Part shown: in pieces, positions 34,151 through 42,486 of the stretch
Layout: each line of letters begins with the position of its first letter
Position numbering within the stretch: the first letter of the stretch is position 1
Assembly (NCBI GenBank): GCA_963828555.1
Contig: CAWHEL010000002.1
Span: forward strand, 1,550,001 to 1,614,000
DNA length: 64,000 bases
Origin: JADJPO01 sp963828555
GTDB lineage: Bacteria > Actinomycetota > Actinomycetes > Actinomycetales > Kineosporiaceae
Direction: 5' to 3'
The notes under the pieces: model-generated
Seen by the model: only the letters and a program-made list of their open reading frames with translations
Database searches by the model: none
What the model was told of the DNA's origin: nothing
Made by a program: the position numbers and the translations under genes

Positions 34151-35383
34151 TCAGCGGGTGTCGGTGGGCCAACGCTCGGCGATGTTCCGGAAGACCTCGT
34201 CCACGGACCAGTACGCGCTGTGTGCGGCGGGGAACGGCACCCCTGCCTCCACTTCGACGTCCTCGATCCGGGTGGCATTGCAGAACACGCGGGCAGCGCA
34301 GAACGACAACAGGTCGTTGCGGTTGTAGAGGTTCAGCCAGGGACTGAACGGCACGGCGGCGCCGCCGGGATGCAGCACGGTCAGAGCGTCCATCAAGTAG
34401 AGCAGTGGTGCCTGAGAGCCGACGGTGACCAGCAGGCTCACGTCCGCCGGGCTCGGCGCCTGCGGATCAGGGCGGGAGAGCAGATCCACGGCGGCGATCC
34501 CGCCCAGGCTGTGCGCCAGCACGACGACCGGCCGGGGGAGCGGTGCGAGGGCCTCCGCGATGAACCGCCGCACCCGTTCCCCGTTGCGCACGTAGAAGGC
34601 GACATCGCGGATGAAGTCCGTCACGGGGTCCATGAACTGGTTGCGTCGGCTCACCGCTACCCGGGTCGCGGTGCGTGCCACCAGAGGCCCGAGCAGGCCG
34701 GCGAGTGCGGATGTGACGATCCCACGGGTCGTGCCTGGGGCGAGTTCCGAGGTGACGGCGTCGGTCAACTCCTCCCGCACGGAGCCGTTCAGGCACAGCG
34801 CGCCGGCAGACTCCCACTTTCGCTCGGTACAGCTCGCGAGCAGCCGGGCGGTCACGGATCGGGCTGCGGCAGAGGCGGCTTCGCTGCGGCCCTCCTCTCC
34901 CAAGGCCGTGGCTGCGCCGTCCAGAGCCGGGTCGCTGCTCACCTCGTGGGCAGCAGCCTCGAGCATCGCTCTGCTGACCCCGGTCCGGGTCAGCAGCTCG
35001 GGCGGCAGGGTCAGTGCGCCGAGCCGCTCCTGCAGGACCACGGACGGCGGATCGGCACCGATCACCACCAGCAGCTCACCTCGCGGCGCGGACGACGCCA
35101 GCAGACGCAATTCCAGCGATGGGTCAGTGATCAACAGGTTCCAGAGCGCGGCCGTCCGCTCGGCGTCCGTCGGCTCGGCGGACAGCGCACGCGTGGCGGT
35201 GTCGGCCGGCAGGGCCGGACTCACGTCCAGGTCCGGCGGGCCGACAGCCACTCCCCATTCCACTCCGTGCACCTGGGCCGGTGTCAGATCGATCCAGCGG
35301 TGTACACCGGCGCGGATCTGGTGCATCGACGTCGAGATGTCACGAACACCGGTGCCGTGCACGAAGGCCAGGGAGCCTTTCAT
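34151..35383 (-). CDS. Serine alpha/beta-hydrolase-like protein
   Basis: 410 aa. It starts MKGSLAFVHGTGVRD, an oxyanion-hole type HGTG motif. The nucleophile elbow VVVLAHSLGGIAAVDLL gives Ser292 and the likely catalytic His is His388 in AAHSAYWSVDE. A ~200-residue alpha-helical insert lies between these elements. No signal peptide or lipobox. The ATG has GAGGCGG upstream and sits 18 nt after the metalloprotease stop. A lipase/esterase or peptidase reaction cannot be decided. Operon position suggests it acts with the caspase-like and zinc proteases. Confidence 0.8.
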   Translation of the reverse strand: MKGSLAFVHGTGVRDISTSMHQIRAGVHRWIDLTPAQVHGVEWGVAVGPPDLDVSPALPADTATRALSAEPTDAERTAALWNLLITDPSLELRLLASSAPRGELLVVIGADPPSVVLQERLGALTLPPELLTRTGVSRAMLEAAAHEVSSDPALDGAATALGEEGRSEAASAAARSVTARLLASCTERKWESAGALCLNGSVREELTDAVTSELAPGTTRGIVTSALAGLLGPLVARTATRVAVSRRNQFMDPVTDFIRDVAFYVRNGERVRRFIAEALAPLPRPVVVLAHSLGGIAAVDLLSRPDPQAPSPADVSLLVTVGSQAPLLYLMDALTVLHPGGAAVPFSPWLNLYNRNDLLSFCAARVFCNATRIEDVEVEAGVPFPAAHSAYWSVDEVFRNIAERWPTDTR

Positions 35384-35401
35384 GACCGCCTCGTCAGATC
35401 G

Positions 35402-36895
35402 CTACTTGTAGGTGACCCAGGTGATGCCCAGGTTGTAGCCGTAGGAATCGATCTTCAGCTTCGCGTAGCGGCCCGACCCCGTCCGGACGGCGATCACCGA
35501 GCCGGCGACGAGAGCGTTGGCGCCGGTGGCCGACCCGTCGATCGGCGAGGCCGTGTAGGCGGCGGTGGACAGGGTCTGCCGCGACACCGCATCGAAGGTC
35601 GGCTGGCCCAGGTGCGCGAGCATCGCACCACCTTGCGGCACGAGATAGCGCACCGTGCCGTCGACCTGCTCCCACCAGATGTCCGCGCCCGTCGGTGCCC
35701 CCTGGACGCCGGTGTCGAGATCGAACGTCCACGTGCCCTTCAGCATGGTGGTGCCGCGAGAGAGCACCGCCAACTCGTTCCAGCCCAGGTGTCCACGGGT
35801 GAAGTCGCACACGGCCGGCGAGTTCGAGCACATCAGGCAGGGCACGAAGTGCGCCGCGCAGGGCCGGCAGTTGCCGTTGGGCACCTGGTAGCGCCCACCC
35901 AACGACGTGCAGTTGCAGCCCGAGGACGGGTACTCATCGGGGCATCCGAAGATGTGACCGGTCTCGTGGGCGACGACGAGATTGAAGCTGTCGATCCCCC
36001 AGCCGTCGACCGCGAAGTCCATCACCACGTGGTTGCCCCACTCGTAGCCGAACCAGTCCTTCGGATATCTGGTCACGAACAAGGCGAAGGCGTGCTGCGC
36101 GGCGTACTGGGTCTTCAGCCCGGCGATGTAGGCGTTCATCCCGGCCAGGTCAGCGGAGAACCCCATCGCCCCCATGGCGGCGTTGCGCCATGAATCCTCG
36201 AAGGCCCCCTCCTGCCCCACCGGAAAGTCTGCGGCAGTCAGCGAGATCGTCGGGCGCTTCAGGTCGTAGAACCACTCGATGCCGGCCAGGGGCTCGAACG
36301 AGGACAGCATGTTCATGCCCTCGACGGTCTCGCTGGTCACTGTGAGCTTGTCCTGATTGGGGATCGCGTACTCCGCGACCGTGCTGTCGACGTAGACGAT
36401 GCCCAGAGCGATCCGGCCGACCAGCACCGGAATGGACATGATCGGAGCCTTCTCCTCGGCCAGGGCCCGGTCGACGGCACGTGAACCGCGCCGGCGGATC
36501 CGTTCGGCGATCTCCGGCGGCGGGTCCGGCGGGAGCAGCTCCGGGCCGTCGAAAGACATCCCGAGCTGCGGATTCGCCAGGGCCCGTGCACGTCGCTCCG
36601 GCCGCTTGTGCAGGTTCCACACCTCCATCGCCTCGCCGACCTGGTGCCGTGCTCCGGCGACGGTGCGGGCGGCGATCGCCCGGCTGGTGCTCAGCACGAC
36701 CTTCCGCGTGCTCTTCAGCTGCGCGGCCGAGCCGCTGGGCATCGACGCGACGACGACGTTCGGTGGAAACGCGTGGGTGATGCGGCCACCCAGCTTCGCG
36801 ACGGCCCGCGCGGCGGCATTGATGCCCGCCATACCGCGACCGTCCACCTGGATGAAGACACTCTCGAACCCACCGACCTTGGCTGCCTTGGGCAT
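35402..36895 (-). CDS. Zinc metalloprotease with prodomain-like N-terminus
   Basis: 497 aa from the ATG at 36895 (GAGGAGG 10 nt upstream, preferred over a GTG at 36904). The catalytic motif HETGHIFGCPDEY gives His310, Glu311 and His314 with a following Asp-Glu. This resembles the HExxH...GDEY of the two operon proteases 23 kb away. It is followed by a Cys-rich insert (CNC, CRPC, CLMC, CDF) likely to form disulphides or bind metal. Residues ~10-60 (FIQVDGRGMAGINAAARAV then GGRITHAFPPNVVVASMP) look like an inhibitor-I9-type propeptide, and the next gene upstream encodes a similar stand-alone domain. No obvious export signal. Confidence 0.85.
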   Translation of the reverse strand: MPKAAKVGGFESVFIQVDGRGMAGINAAARAVAKLGGRITHAFPPNVVVASMPSGSAAQLKSTRKVVLSTSRAIAARTVAGARHQVGEAMEVWNLHKRPERRARALANPQLGMSFDGPELLPPDPPPEIAERIRRRGSRAVDRALAEEKAPIMSIPVLVGRIALGIVYVDSTVAEYAIPNQDKLTVTSETVEGMNMLSSFEPLAGIEWFYDLKRPTISLTAADFPVGQEGAFEDSWRNAAMGAMGFSADLAGMNAYIAGLKTQYAAQHAFALFVTRYPKDWFGYEWGNHVVMDFAVDGWGIDSFNLVVAHETGHIFGCPDEYPSSGCNCTSLGGRYQVPNGNCRPCAAHFVPCLMCSNSPAVCDFTRGHLGWNELAVLSRGTTMLKGTWTFDLDTGVQGAPTGADIWWEQVDGTVRYLVPQGGAMLAHLGQPTFDAVSRQTLSTAAYTASPIDGSATGANALVAGSVIAVRTGSGRYAKLKIDSYGYNLGITWVTYK

Positions 36896-36921
36896 GTCTG
36901 CCACCCCTCCTCGACGAGGCC

Positions 36922-37299
36922 CTACTCTTCGGCGCGTCGTCGGAGCACCTCAGGCGGCGGATCTGGAGCCTCACGCCCAGGGGCGTCCCACGGCTCACCA
37001 CCGTCGACCCGGACCACTCCGGGCGTCACAGCGAGAGCCCCCATCGCCCCCCCAGGCATGTCGGCGACGACGCGCGCATCCTCACTGGTGATCACCTGAC
37101 CGCCGACGGCCCGGACGACGCGGAGCACATCGTCCACAGGGGCGCCACGGCCCAACGTGATCTCTACTCGCACCAGGGGCACACGTGGTTGTCGTGCCGG
37201 ATCCTCGGCCACCTCAGCCTCCGAACCCCCCAGACTTCCAGCCTCGTCCCGTGTCTGTGGACCAGCAAGAGACCAAGGGGCCGAGTCGACGGAGTCCAT
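36922..37299 (-). CDS. Small protein resembling the protease prodomain
   Basis: 125 aa. Residues ~43-97 (VEITLGRGAPVDDVLRVVRA, then GGQVITSEDARVVADMPGG and VTPGVVRVD) follow the same beta-alpha-beta order as residues 10-70 of the adjacent metalloprotease, including Gly-Gly-x-(I/V)-T and VVA.MP. It may be a free I9-like inhibitor or chaperone of that protease. Located 26 nt upstream of the protease start, first gene of the operon. There is no clear ribosome-binding site at the ATG, and a GTG further in is possible. Confidence 0.6.
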   Translation of the reverse strand: MDSVDSAPWSLAGPQTRDEAGSLGGSEAEVAEDPARQPRVPLVRVEITLGRGAPVDDVLRVVRAVGGQVITSEDARVVADMPGGAMGALAVTPGVVRVDGGEPWDAPGREAPDPPPEVLRRRAEE

Positions 37300-37390
37300 C
37301 AGCAGGTGTGAAGCAGCGGCCGCTCCTGTGCCCCTGTGGTCACCCCGCGGCCAGCAGGGGGGACAACCAACAGACTCGGTACGCTCCGGC

Positions 37391-38806
37391 CTAGATCAGT
37401 GAGGCTTCAGGGGCGTGGTCGGTGTCGTCGTCCTGGGGGTCGGGCAGGGTCCAGCGCTCCCCGCGGCGAGGGTGGATGAAGCCGTAGTACCAGGCGACGC
37501 CGACGGCGAGGGTCACGATCGAGACGACCAGGGCCGTGCTGTCCGTGGTGAGGTTCTCGTAGAGCACATAGGCCATGACAGCCAGGACGACGACCGGGGG
37601 CAACGGCCACAGCGGCATCAGGTAGCCGGGCCGGCCGGTCACAGCAGCGCTGCGGACCCGGAGTGCCGCGACGGCGACGATGACGTAGATGAGCACCACT
37701 GTGGCGCCGGTGGCGATCAACAGCCAGTCGAACGGCACCCAGTACCCGCTTGCCGCAGCGATCACACCGACCAGCACGGTGGCGGCGATCGGGGTGTGGG
37801 TGCGGGGATTGACCCTGCCCAGCAGGTTGTCGACCGCATCCGGCCAGGAGCGGTCGCGGGCGGAGGCGAAGACCAGGCGGGCGATCTGGATCTGGATAGC
37901 GATGACGGCGTTGAACACGGCGATGGCGACACCGACACTGACGAGCACGTTGACCGTCTCGCCGCCGCGGTCGAGCAGGAAGTGGTTCAGCGGGGTGGGC
38001 GAGTTCGCCAGGTCTTCGAGCGAGGAGCTGCCCATGAGGACCGCCATCAGGGGGACCAGCTCCGCGAGCACCGTGATCAGCAGGGAGACCAGGATGGCTC
38101 GGCCCATGGTGCGACTGGCCGCCTTGGTCTCCTCGGCGTAGTAGACCGAGGCGCCGTAGCCGTTGTAGGCGAACAGGGCCACAGGCACCAGGGAGAACAG
38201 GGTGGCCCAGGTGACCGGGCCCAGTGAGGTGGCGGACTCGGCCACTTGGGGCTGCAGGAAGACGCCGGGGCCACGGCTGACGTGCGTCAGGCCGATCACC
38301 ACGAGCACGACGACAGCGAGCATCTCCAGAGCGAGACAGACCCCGGTCACCCAGGCGTTGGCCCGGATGGTCAGGGAGGCGATCACGGTCGTGACCAGCA
38401 CGACCAGCAGAGGTGTCCAGGCGCTCTCGAATCCGCTCCACACCACAGACAGGTATGGCGCGACCCCGGAGGCGATCACGGCGATGATCAGGACTCCGCT
38501 GACCAGGGAGAGCATGAATACGCCGAAGCCGACCGGCTTGCCGAGCAGCCGGGCGGCCCAGGTGTACTCGCCACCGGTGATCGGGTAACGGCTGGCCAGC
38601 TCGGCGTAGCAGAGCCCGACGAAGACCGCGATCAGTCCGGCGATCAGCATCGCGGCGACGCTGCCTCCGACCAGGCCCGCGATCAGGGCCGGCACGATAA
38701 TGAACAAGCTGGACGCCGGCGTCACCGACGACAGCGTGATCAGGATGTTCTCGCGGATCGTCAGCGACCGGGCCAGCTCCTGGCGGTAAGTCTCCTGCGT
38801 CGACAT
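37391..38806 (-). CDS. APC-family amino acid permease
   Basis: 471 aa with about 12 hydrophobic helices. It includes the APC signature region near the N-terminus (SLTIRENILITLSSVTPASS) and PITGGEYTWAARLLGK. It probably imports amino acids or amines at the cytoplasmic membrane by proton symport. Divergent from the TetR gene across a 98-bp region that holds two copies of a palindromic operator, so it is probably repressed by that TetR. The DmpA-type peptidase beyond tetR suggests a substrate such as an amino-acid amide or short peptide. The exact substrate is unknown. Confidence 0.9.
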   Translation of the reverse strand: MSTQETYRQELARSLTIRENILITLSSVTPASSLFIIVPALIAGLVGGSVAAMLIAGLIAVFVGLCYAELASRYPITGGEYTWAARLLGKPVGFGVFMLSLVSGVLIIAVIASGVAPYLSVVWSGFESAWTPLLVVLVTTVIASLTIRANAWVTGVCLALEMLAVVVLVVIGLTHVSRGPGVFLQPQVAESATSLGPVTWATLFSLVPVALFAYNGYGASVYYAEETKAASRTMGRAILVSLLITVLAELVPLMAVLMGSSSLEDLANSPTPLNHFLLDRGGETVNVLVSVGVAIAVFNAVIAIQIQIARLVFASARDRSWPDAVDNLLGRVNPRTHTPIAATVLVGVIAAASGYWVPFDWLLIATGATVVLIYVIVAVAALRVRSAAVTGRPGYLMPLWPLPPVVVLAVMAYVLYENLTTDSTALVVSIVTLAVGVAWYYGFIHPRRGERWTLPDPQDDDTDHAPEASLI

Positions 38807-38818
38807 GGCGCCTCCTTA

Positions 38819-38900
38819 TTGACTCCGGAGTTAAGGCCATGACAGGTTCACCGTCAATAGCTGTGAACGAGGTTCGGTGAGAAACTGACGACGGAGTCAA
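38819..38900. promoter_or_regulatory. Paired TetR operators in the divergent promoter region
   Basis: TTGACTCCGGAGTTAA (38819-38834) is a near-perfect 16-bp palindrome, and CTGACGACGGAGTCAA (38885-38900) matches it at 12 of 16 positions. The first lies 12 bp from the permease start and the second 4 bp before the tetR start, so a bound repressor would cover both. Confidence 0.7.
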
Positions 38901-38904
38901 ATTC

Positions 38905-39525
38905 ATGATGCGCAGGGCGGGGGAGGCTCGACGGGAGCAGATAGTCGACGCGGCGGTGTCGGCCATCGCCTCACGGGGCATCGCCGACCTGAGGATCAGG
39001 GACATCGCCGAGGCGGCAGGGGTGTCGACCGGGACGGTCCACTACCACTTCGCCGACATCGAGGAACTGCTGGTGGCGATCCACGAGATCGCCGTCGACC
39101 GGTTCGTCAGCGGGCGTCGGGAGCTGCTCGCTCCGCTGGTCGATGCGCGGCACAAGGTGCTCGCCCTTGCTGAGACCGGCATCCCCTCCGGGCCGGAGGA
39201 CGAACTCGTGATCGCCCTGTACGACATGGCCTCGTTGTTCCGGCGCAGTGCCGTGCACCGCACGCTGCTGCGCGTGCTCTACGACCAGCAGGTCGACCTG
39301 TACGCGATGGCGTTCGAGATCGGTGTCGCACAAGGACACTTCACGCTCAACGCGGTGGCCGCCGACCTCGCGGCCAACGCCGTCGCCCTGGAGGACGCGT
39401 ATGGGCTGCACATCGTGACCAGGAATCAGTCGATCACCCCGCTGCGGGCGCGGCGCCTGCTCCTGCTGCACCTGGCCGAAGTGACCCACTGCCCGGAGCT
39501 GCTCACCGAGACGGACGCCGCGTGA
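38905..39525 (+). CDS. TetR-family transcriptional regulator
   Basis: 206 aa. The N-terminal helix-turn-helix reads IVDAAVSAIASRGIADLRIR, AEAAGVSTGTVHYHFADIEE, typical of TetR repressors. The C-terminal ligand domain (about 60-200) has no identifiable ligand signature. It starts at an ATG 4 bp after one of the two palindromic operators and is divergent from the APC permease. It ends in a GTGA overlap with the peptidase gene, so regulator and peptidase are made together and probably autoregulated. Confidence 0.92.
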   Translation: MMRRAGEARREQIVDAAVSAIASRGIADLRIRDIAEAAGVSTGTVHYHFADIEELLVAIHEIAVDRFVSGRRELLAPLVDARHKVLALAETGIPSGPEDELVIALYDMASLFRRSAVHRTLLRVLYDQQVDLYAMAFEIGVAQGHFTLNAVAADLAANAVALEDAYGLHIVTRNQSITPLRARRLLLLHLAEVTHCPELLTETDAA

Positions 39526-40691
39526 GGGCCCGCGATCTCGGGCTCGTGCTCGCGGGCCGGCCCGGCGTCCTGAACGCTGTCACCGACGTCGCTGGCGTCC
39601 AGGTCGGGATGGTCACCCTGATCGAGGACACCGAGAACCCCGATCTCGCCGTCCGCACCGGAGTGACCGCGCTGCTCCCCCTCGGCCGGGACGGGATCGG
39701 GACGTCGGTGCCGGCCGGGGTGTTCTCGCTCAACGGCAACGGTGAACTCACCGGCTCCCACTGGATCCGTGAGACGGGCGGCTTCGCCGGCCCGGTGATG
39801 ATCACCAACACGCACGCCGTCGGGACGATGCACCGCGGGGTGATCGACTGGACGGCCCGGAATCGATCCGACAAGGCTGCCGAATGGCTGCTCCCGGTCG
39901 TGGCGGAGACCTGGGACGGGTACCTCAACAGCATCAACCTGCCCAGCCTGACCACCGCGCATGCCGGGCAGGCCATCGACGGCGCCGAGGGTGGTCCGGT
40001 CGCCGAAGGCTCCGCCGGCGGTGGCACCGGCATGAACTGCTACGGCTTCAAGGGCGGCAACGGGACGTCCAGCCGTCTCGTCGACCTGGCCGGCGCCACC
40101 TACACGGTCGGCGCCTTCCTGCAGTGCAACTTCGGGGACCGCCAGGAGCTTGTGGTCACCGGCGTGCCCGTCGGTGATCTCGACGTGCCCGACCCCTTCC
40201 AGGACCTCTCCTGGTTCGAGCACGACCGACTGCCGGGCGGCGCCGGGTCGGTGATCGCGGTGATCGCCACCGATGCCCCGTTGACCCCGCATCAATGCCA
40301 GGCGCTGGCCCGCCGGGTGCCTCTCGGGCTGGCCCGCACGGGCACCACGGGCAGCCACTTCAGCGGCGACATCTTCCTCGCCTTCTCCACAGGCAACCCG
40401 GGCGCCCTCGACAGCGGCTTCCCCGACGTCACCCCTGACCAGGCGGCGCTGCAGACCCTCCGCCTCGTTCCGTGGAACCAGATGGACGTGCTCTACGCCG
40501 CCACCGTGCAGTGCGTCGAGGAGGCCGTCCTCAATGCCCTGATCAACAACCAGGACCTGACCGGGCGCGGCGGGCACCGCAGCTACGCCCTGCCGCACGA
40601 CCTGCTCCGTGCGCGCCTCACCGAGGCGCAGCTGAGGATCGCCGACGGGACGTTCGCCCGCGGTCATGGTGCCGCTGCGCGCGAAGACTGA
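39522..40691 (+). CDS. P1-family peptidase (DmpA-type aminopeptidase)
   Basis: 389 aa. An N-terminal-nucleophile enzyme of the DmpA/S58 class, which cleaves itself before a catalytic Ser. The cleavage region GGAGSVIAVIATDAPLTPHQ carries the conserved Gly-Ser-(V/I)-Ile and ATDAPL. Other family blocks are NAVTDVAGVQVG, NTHAVGTMHRGVIDW and GGGTGMNCYGFKGGNGTSS. Such enzymes hydrolyse D- or L-amino-acid amides and short or beta-peptides. Coupled to tetR by a GTGA overlap and opposite an amino acid permease, which fits uptake plus intracellular hydrolysis of a small peptide or amide. Confidence 0.9.
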   Translation: MRARDLGLVLAGRPGVLNAVTDVAGVQVGMVTLIEDTENPDLAVRTGVTALLPLGRDGIGTSVPAGVFSLNGNGELTGSHWIRETGGFAGPVMITNTHAVGTMHRGVIDWTARNRSDKAAEWLLPVVAETWDGYLNSINLPSLTTAHAGQAIDGAEGGPVAEGSAGGGTGMNCYGFKGGNGTSSRLVDLAGATYTVGAFLQCNFGDRQELVVTGVPVGDLDVPDPFQDLSWFEHDRLPGGAGSVIAVIATDAPLTPHQCQALARRVPLGLARTGTTGSHFSGDIFLAFSTGNPGALDSGFPDVTPDQAALQTLRLVPWNQMDVLYAATVQCVEEAVLNALINNQDLTGRGGHRSYALPHDLLRARLTEAQLRIADGTFARGHGAAARED

Positions 40692-40726
40692 CGGGGACTG
40701 ACCTTCCTCTGGCCCTGGATCCTGAG

Positions 40727-41455
40727 ATGATCACTGATACATCGCCGCCGCCATCACCATCAGCCGGCCAGGTGGAGGGCGGGGGCGGGCCGCAGTTCTG
40801 GGTCGCTGCGGCGACTGCGCTGTCGGCGATCACGGCCCTTGCGGTGGCGATCACCACGCCGCCCAGAACGGGGCCGTACTGCCGCAGCGCATGCCTCGCC
40901 CATCCCTACACCGGCAGCGCCGAGTTCGTGCCCCGCGACTTCTGGTGGATGTACCTCGGCTCGCTGGTCGTCCTGCTGGCGATGGTCATGATCGCCGGGC
41001 TGCCACACGGTCACGGGCCAGGCACCGTGCTGGCGTGGCGGACGTCGACGATCTTGGCAGCGATCGCCACCGGGGTGCTGGTGACCGACTACGCGCTGCA
41101 GTTGACCGTCGTCCAGCCCAGTCTGCGCCGCGGGGAGACCGACGGGCTGGCGCTGCTGTCGCAGTACAACCCGCACGGCGTCTTCATCGGACTGGAGAAC
41201 GTGGGGTACGCCCTGTTCGGGCTGGCGTTCCTGGGTGCCGGGGCAGCGATGCGAGTCCGCTCGCGCCTCCTGTGTGCTGTCAGAACGGTGCTCGTTATCG
41301 GCGGGTCCGCGATCGTGGTGGCGCTCGTCGGGTACGCGGCTGCCTACAGGATCGATCTCGAGTACCGCTTCGAGGTCGCCGGCATCGGCCTGTGCTGGCT
41401 GGTCCTCATCGCCGCCGGGGTCCTGCTCGCCCTCGATGCCAGGCGCGCACCCTAG
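40727..41455 (+). CDS. Multi-pass membrane protein of unknown function
   Basis: 242 aa from the ATG at 40727. The open frame upstream overlaps dmpA-like codons and is not used. About six hydrophobic segments are visible, for example FWVAAATALSAITALAVAIT, WMYLGSLVVLLAMVMIAGL, YALFGLAFLGAGAAM and GIGLCWLVLIAAGVLLAL. A periplasm-facing loop carries two Cys (PYCRSACLAHP). No family name is recognised. Its stop overlaps the stop of the convergent dehydrogenase gene. Confidence 0.75.
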   Translation: MITDTSPPPSPSAGQVEGGGGPQFWVAAATALSAITALAVAITTPPRTGPYCRSACLAHPYTGSAEFVPRDFWWMYLGSLVVLLAMVMIAGLPHGHGPGTVLAWRTSTILAAIATGVLVTDYALQLTVVQPSLRRGETDGLALLSQYNPHGVFIGLENVGYALFGLAFLGAGAAMRVRSRLLCAVRTVLVIGGSAIVVALVGYAAAYRIDLEYRFEVAGIGLCWLVLIAAGVLLALDARRAP

Positions 41456-42300
41456 TAGGCGTAGAAGCCTCGGCCGGTCTTCCGGCCGTTGTCGCCGGCC
41501 GCGACCATGCGCTGCAGCAGCGGTGGCGGGGCGAACTTCGGGTCCTGGGTGTCGTCGTAGATGTTGCGGATCGCCGACAGGGTCACGTCGAGGCCCGCCA
41601 GGTCGCTGGTCTGCAGCGGCCCCATGGCATGCCCGAAGCCGTCCCGGCAGGCGATGTCGATGTCCTCGGCGCTGGCCACCCCGTTCTCCAGCAGGGTCAC
41701 CGCCTCGACCACCAGCGCCAGGAACATCCGGTTGGCGACGAACCCCGCGACGTCACGGGTGACGATCACCGCCGTCTTGCCCAGCCCACGGATGAACGCC
41801 GCCGTGGCGTCCATCGTCTCCTGCGAGGTGCGATAGCCGCGCACCACCTCGCACAGCCTCATCATCGGCACCGGGGAGAAGAAGTGCGTCCCGACGACGA
41901 ACTCCGGGCGCTTCGTCGCCGCGGCGATCCGGGTGACCGGGATGGCCGAGGTGTTCGTGGCGAGCAGAGCGCCGTCCTTGGCCACCGCGTCCAGTTCGGC
42001 GAACACCGCCGTCTTCACCTCAAGACTCTCGAAGACCGCCTCGACCACCACGTCCGCCACGCTCGTCGCGGCCAGATCGGTGGTCCCGGTGATCCGCGCG
42101 AGCGCTGCGTCGGCGTCCTGTGCGGTGAGCTTCTGCTTGGCCACGAACCGGGCAAGGGACGTCGAGATCGACTCCAGCCCCCTGGCGACCGCGCCCTCGG
42201 TGACGTCCCGCAGGACGACGTCGTGCCCGGCGACGGCGGCCACCTGAGCGATTCCCGACCCCATCAGGCCGGCTCCGACGACGGCGACAGTTGGCTGCAT
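41452..42300 (-). CDS. 3-hydroxybutyryl-CoA (3-hydroxyacyl-CoA) dehydrogenase
   Basis: 282 aa, the normal length for the single-domain enzyme. The NAD-binding glycine motif is VAVVGAGLMGSGIAQVAA. The active-site region ATNTSAIPVTRIA, GTHFFSPVPMMRLCEVV contains the catalytic His of HFF(S/N)PVP. The C-terminal domain has VTRDVAGFVANRM and ends NGRKTGRGFYAY. It oxidises 3-hydroxyacyl-CoA to 3-ketoacyl-CoA. No other beta-oxidation gene is adjacent. Confidence 0.93.
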   Translation of the reverse strand: MQPTVAVVGAGLMGSGIAQVAAVAGHDVVLRDVTEGAVARGLESISTSLARFVAKQKLTAQDADAALARITGTTDLAATSVADVVVEAVFESLEVKTAVFAELDAVAKDGALLATNTSAIPVTRIAAATKRPEFVVGTHFFSPVPMMRLCEVVRGYRTSQETMDATAAFIRGLGKTAVIVTRDVAGFVANRMFLALVVEAVTLLENGVASAEDIDIACRDGFGHAMGPLQTSDLAGLDVTLSAIRNIYDDTQDPKFAPPPLLQRMVAAGDNGRKTGRGFYAY

Positions 42301-42486
42301 GGCTGGGTCCTCTCCGGTCCGGTGCGGGCGCTGTCTGCTCGCTGACAGCGATCCTGTCGCATCGGCCGACCGAAACCAGGCCCGTGGACGTGGGCTACGT
42401 CCCTTCGGACGATGGTCGGCTGACCTCGGCCGAGCGGCGCGCGGTCGTCCGAGGACTCTCTCGTGTCATGGGGCAGGCGTCCTGAC

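Noticed and set aside
40472..40726. Upstream extension of the six-helix membrane protein frame
   Set aside because: It overlaps the 3' end of the peptidase gene and codes for Arg-rich non-protein sequence. The ATG at 40727 begins the plausible protein.
42301..42485. Small plus-strand open frame between the dehydrogenase and the GH26-like gene
   Set aside because: About 64 codons with no ribosome-binding site and no recognisable protein character. Most likely the promoter region of the divergently placed dehydrogenase gene.
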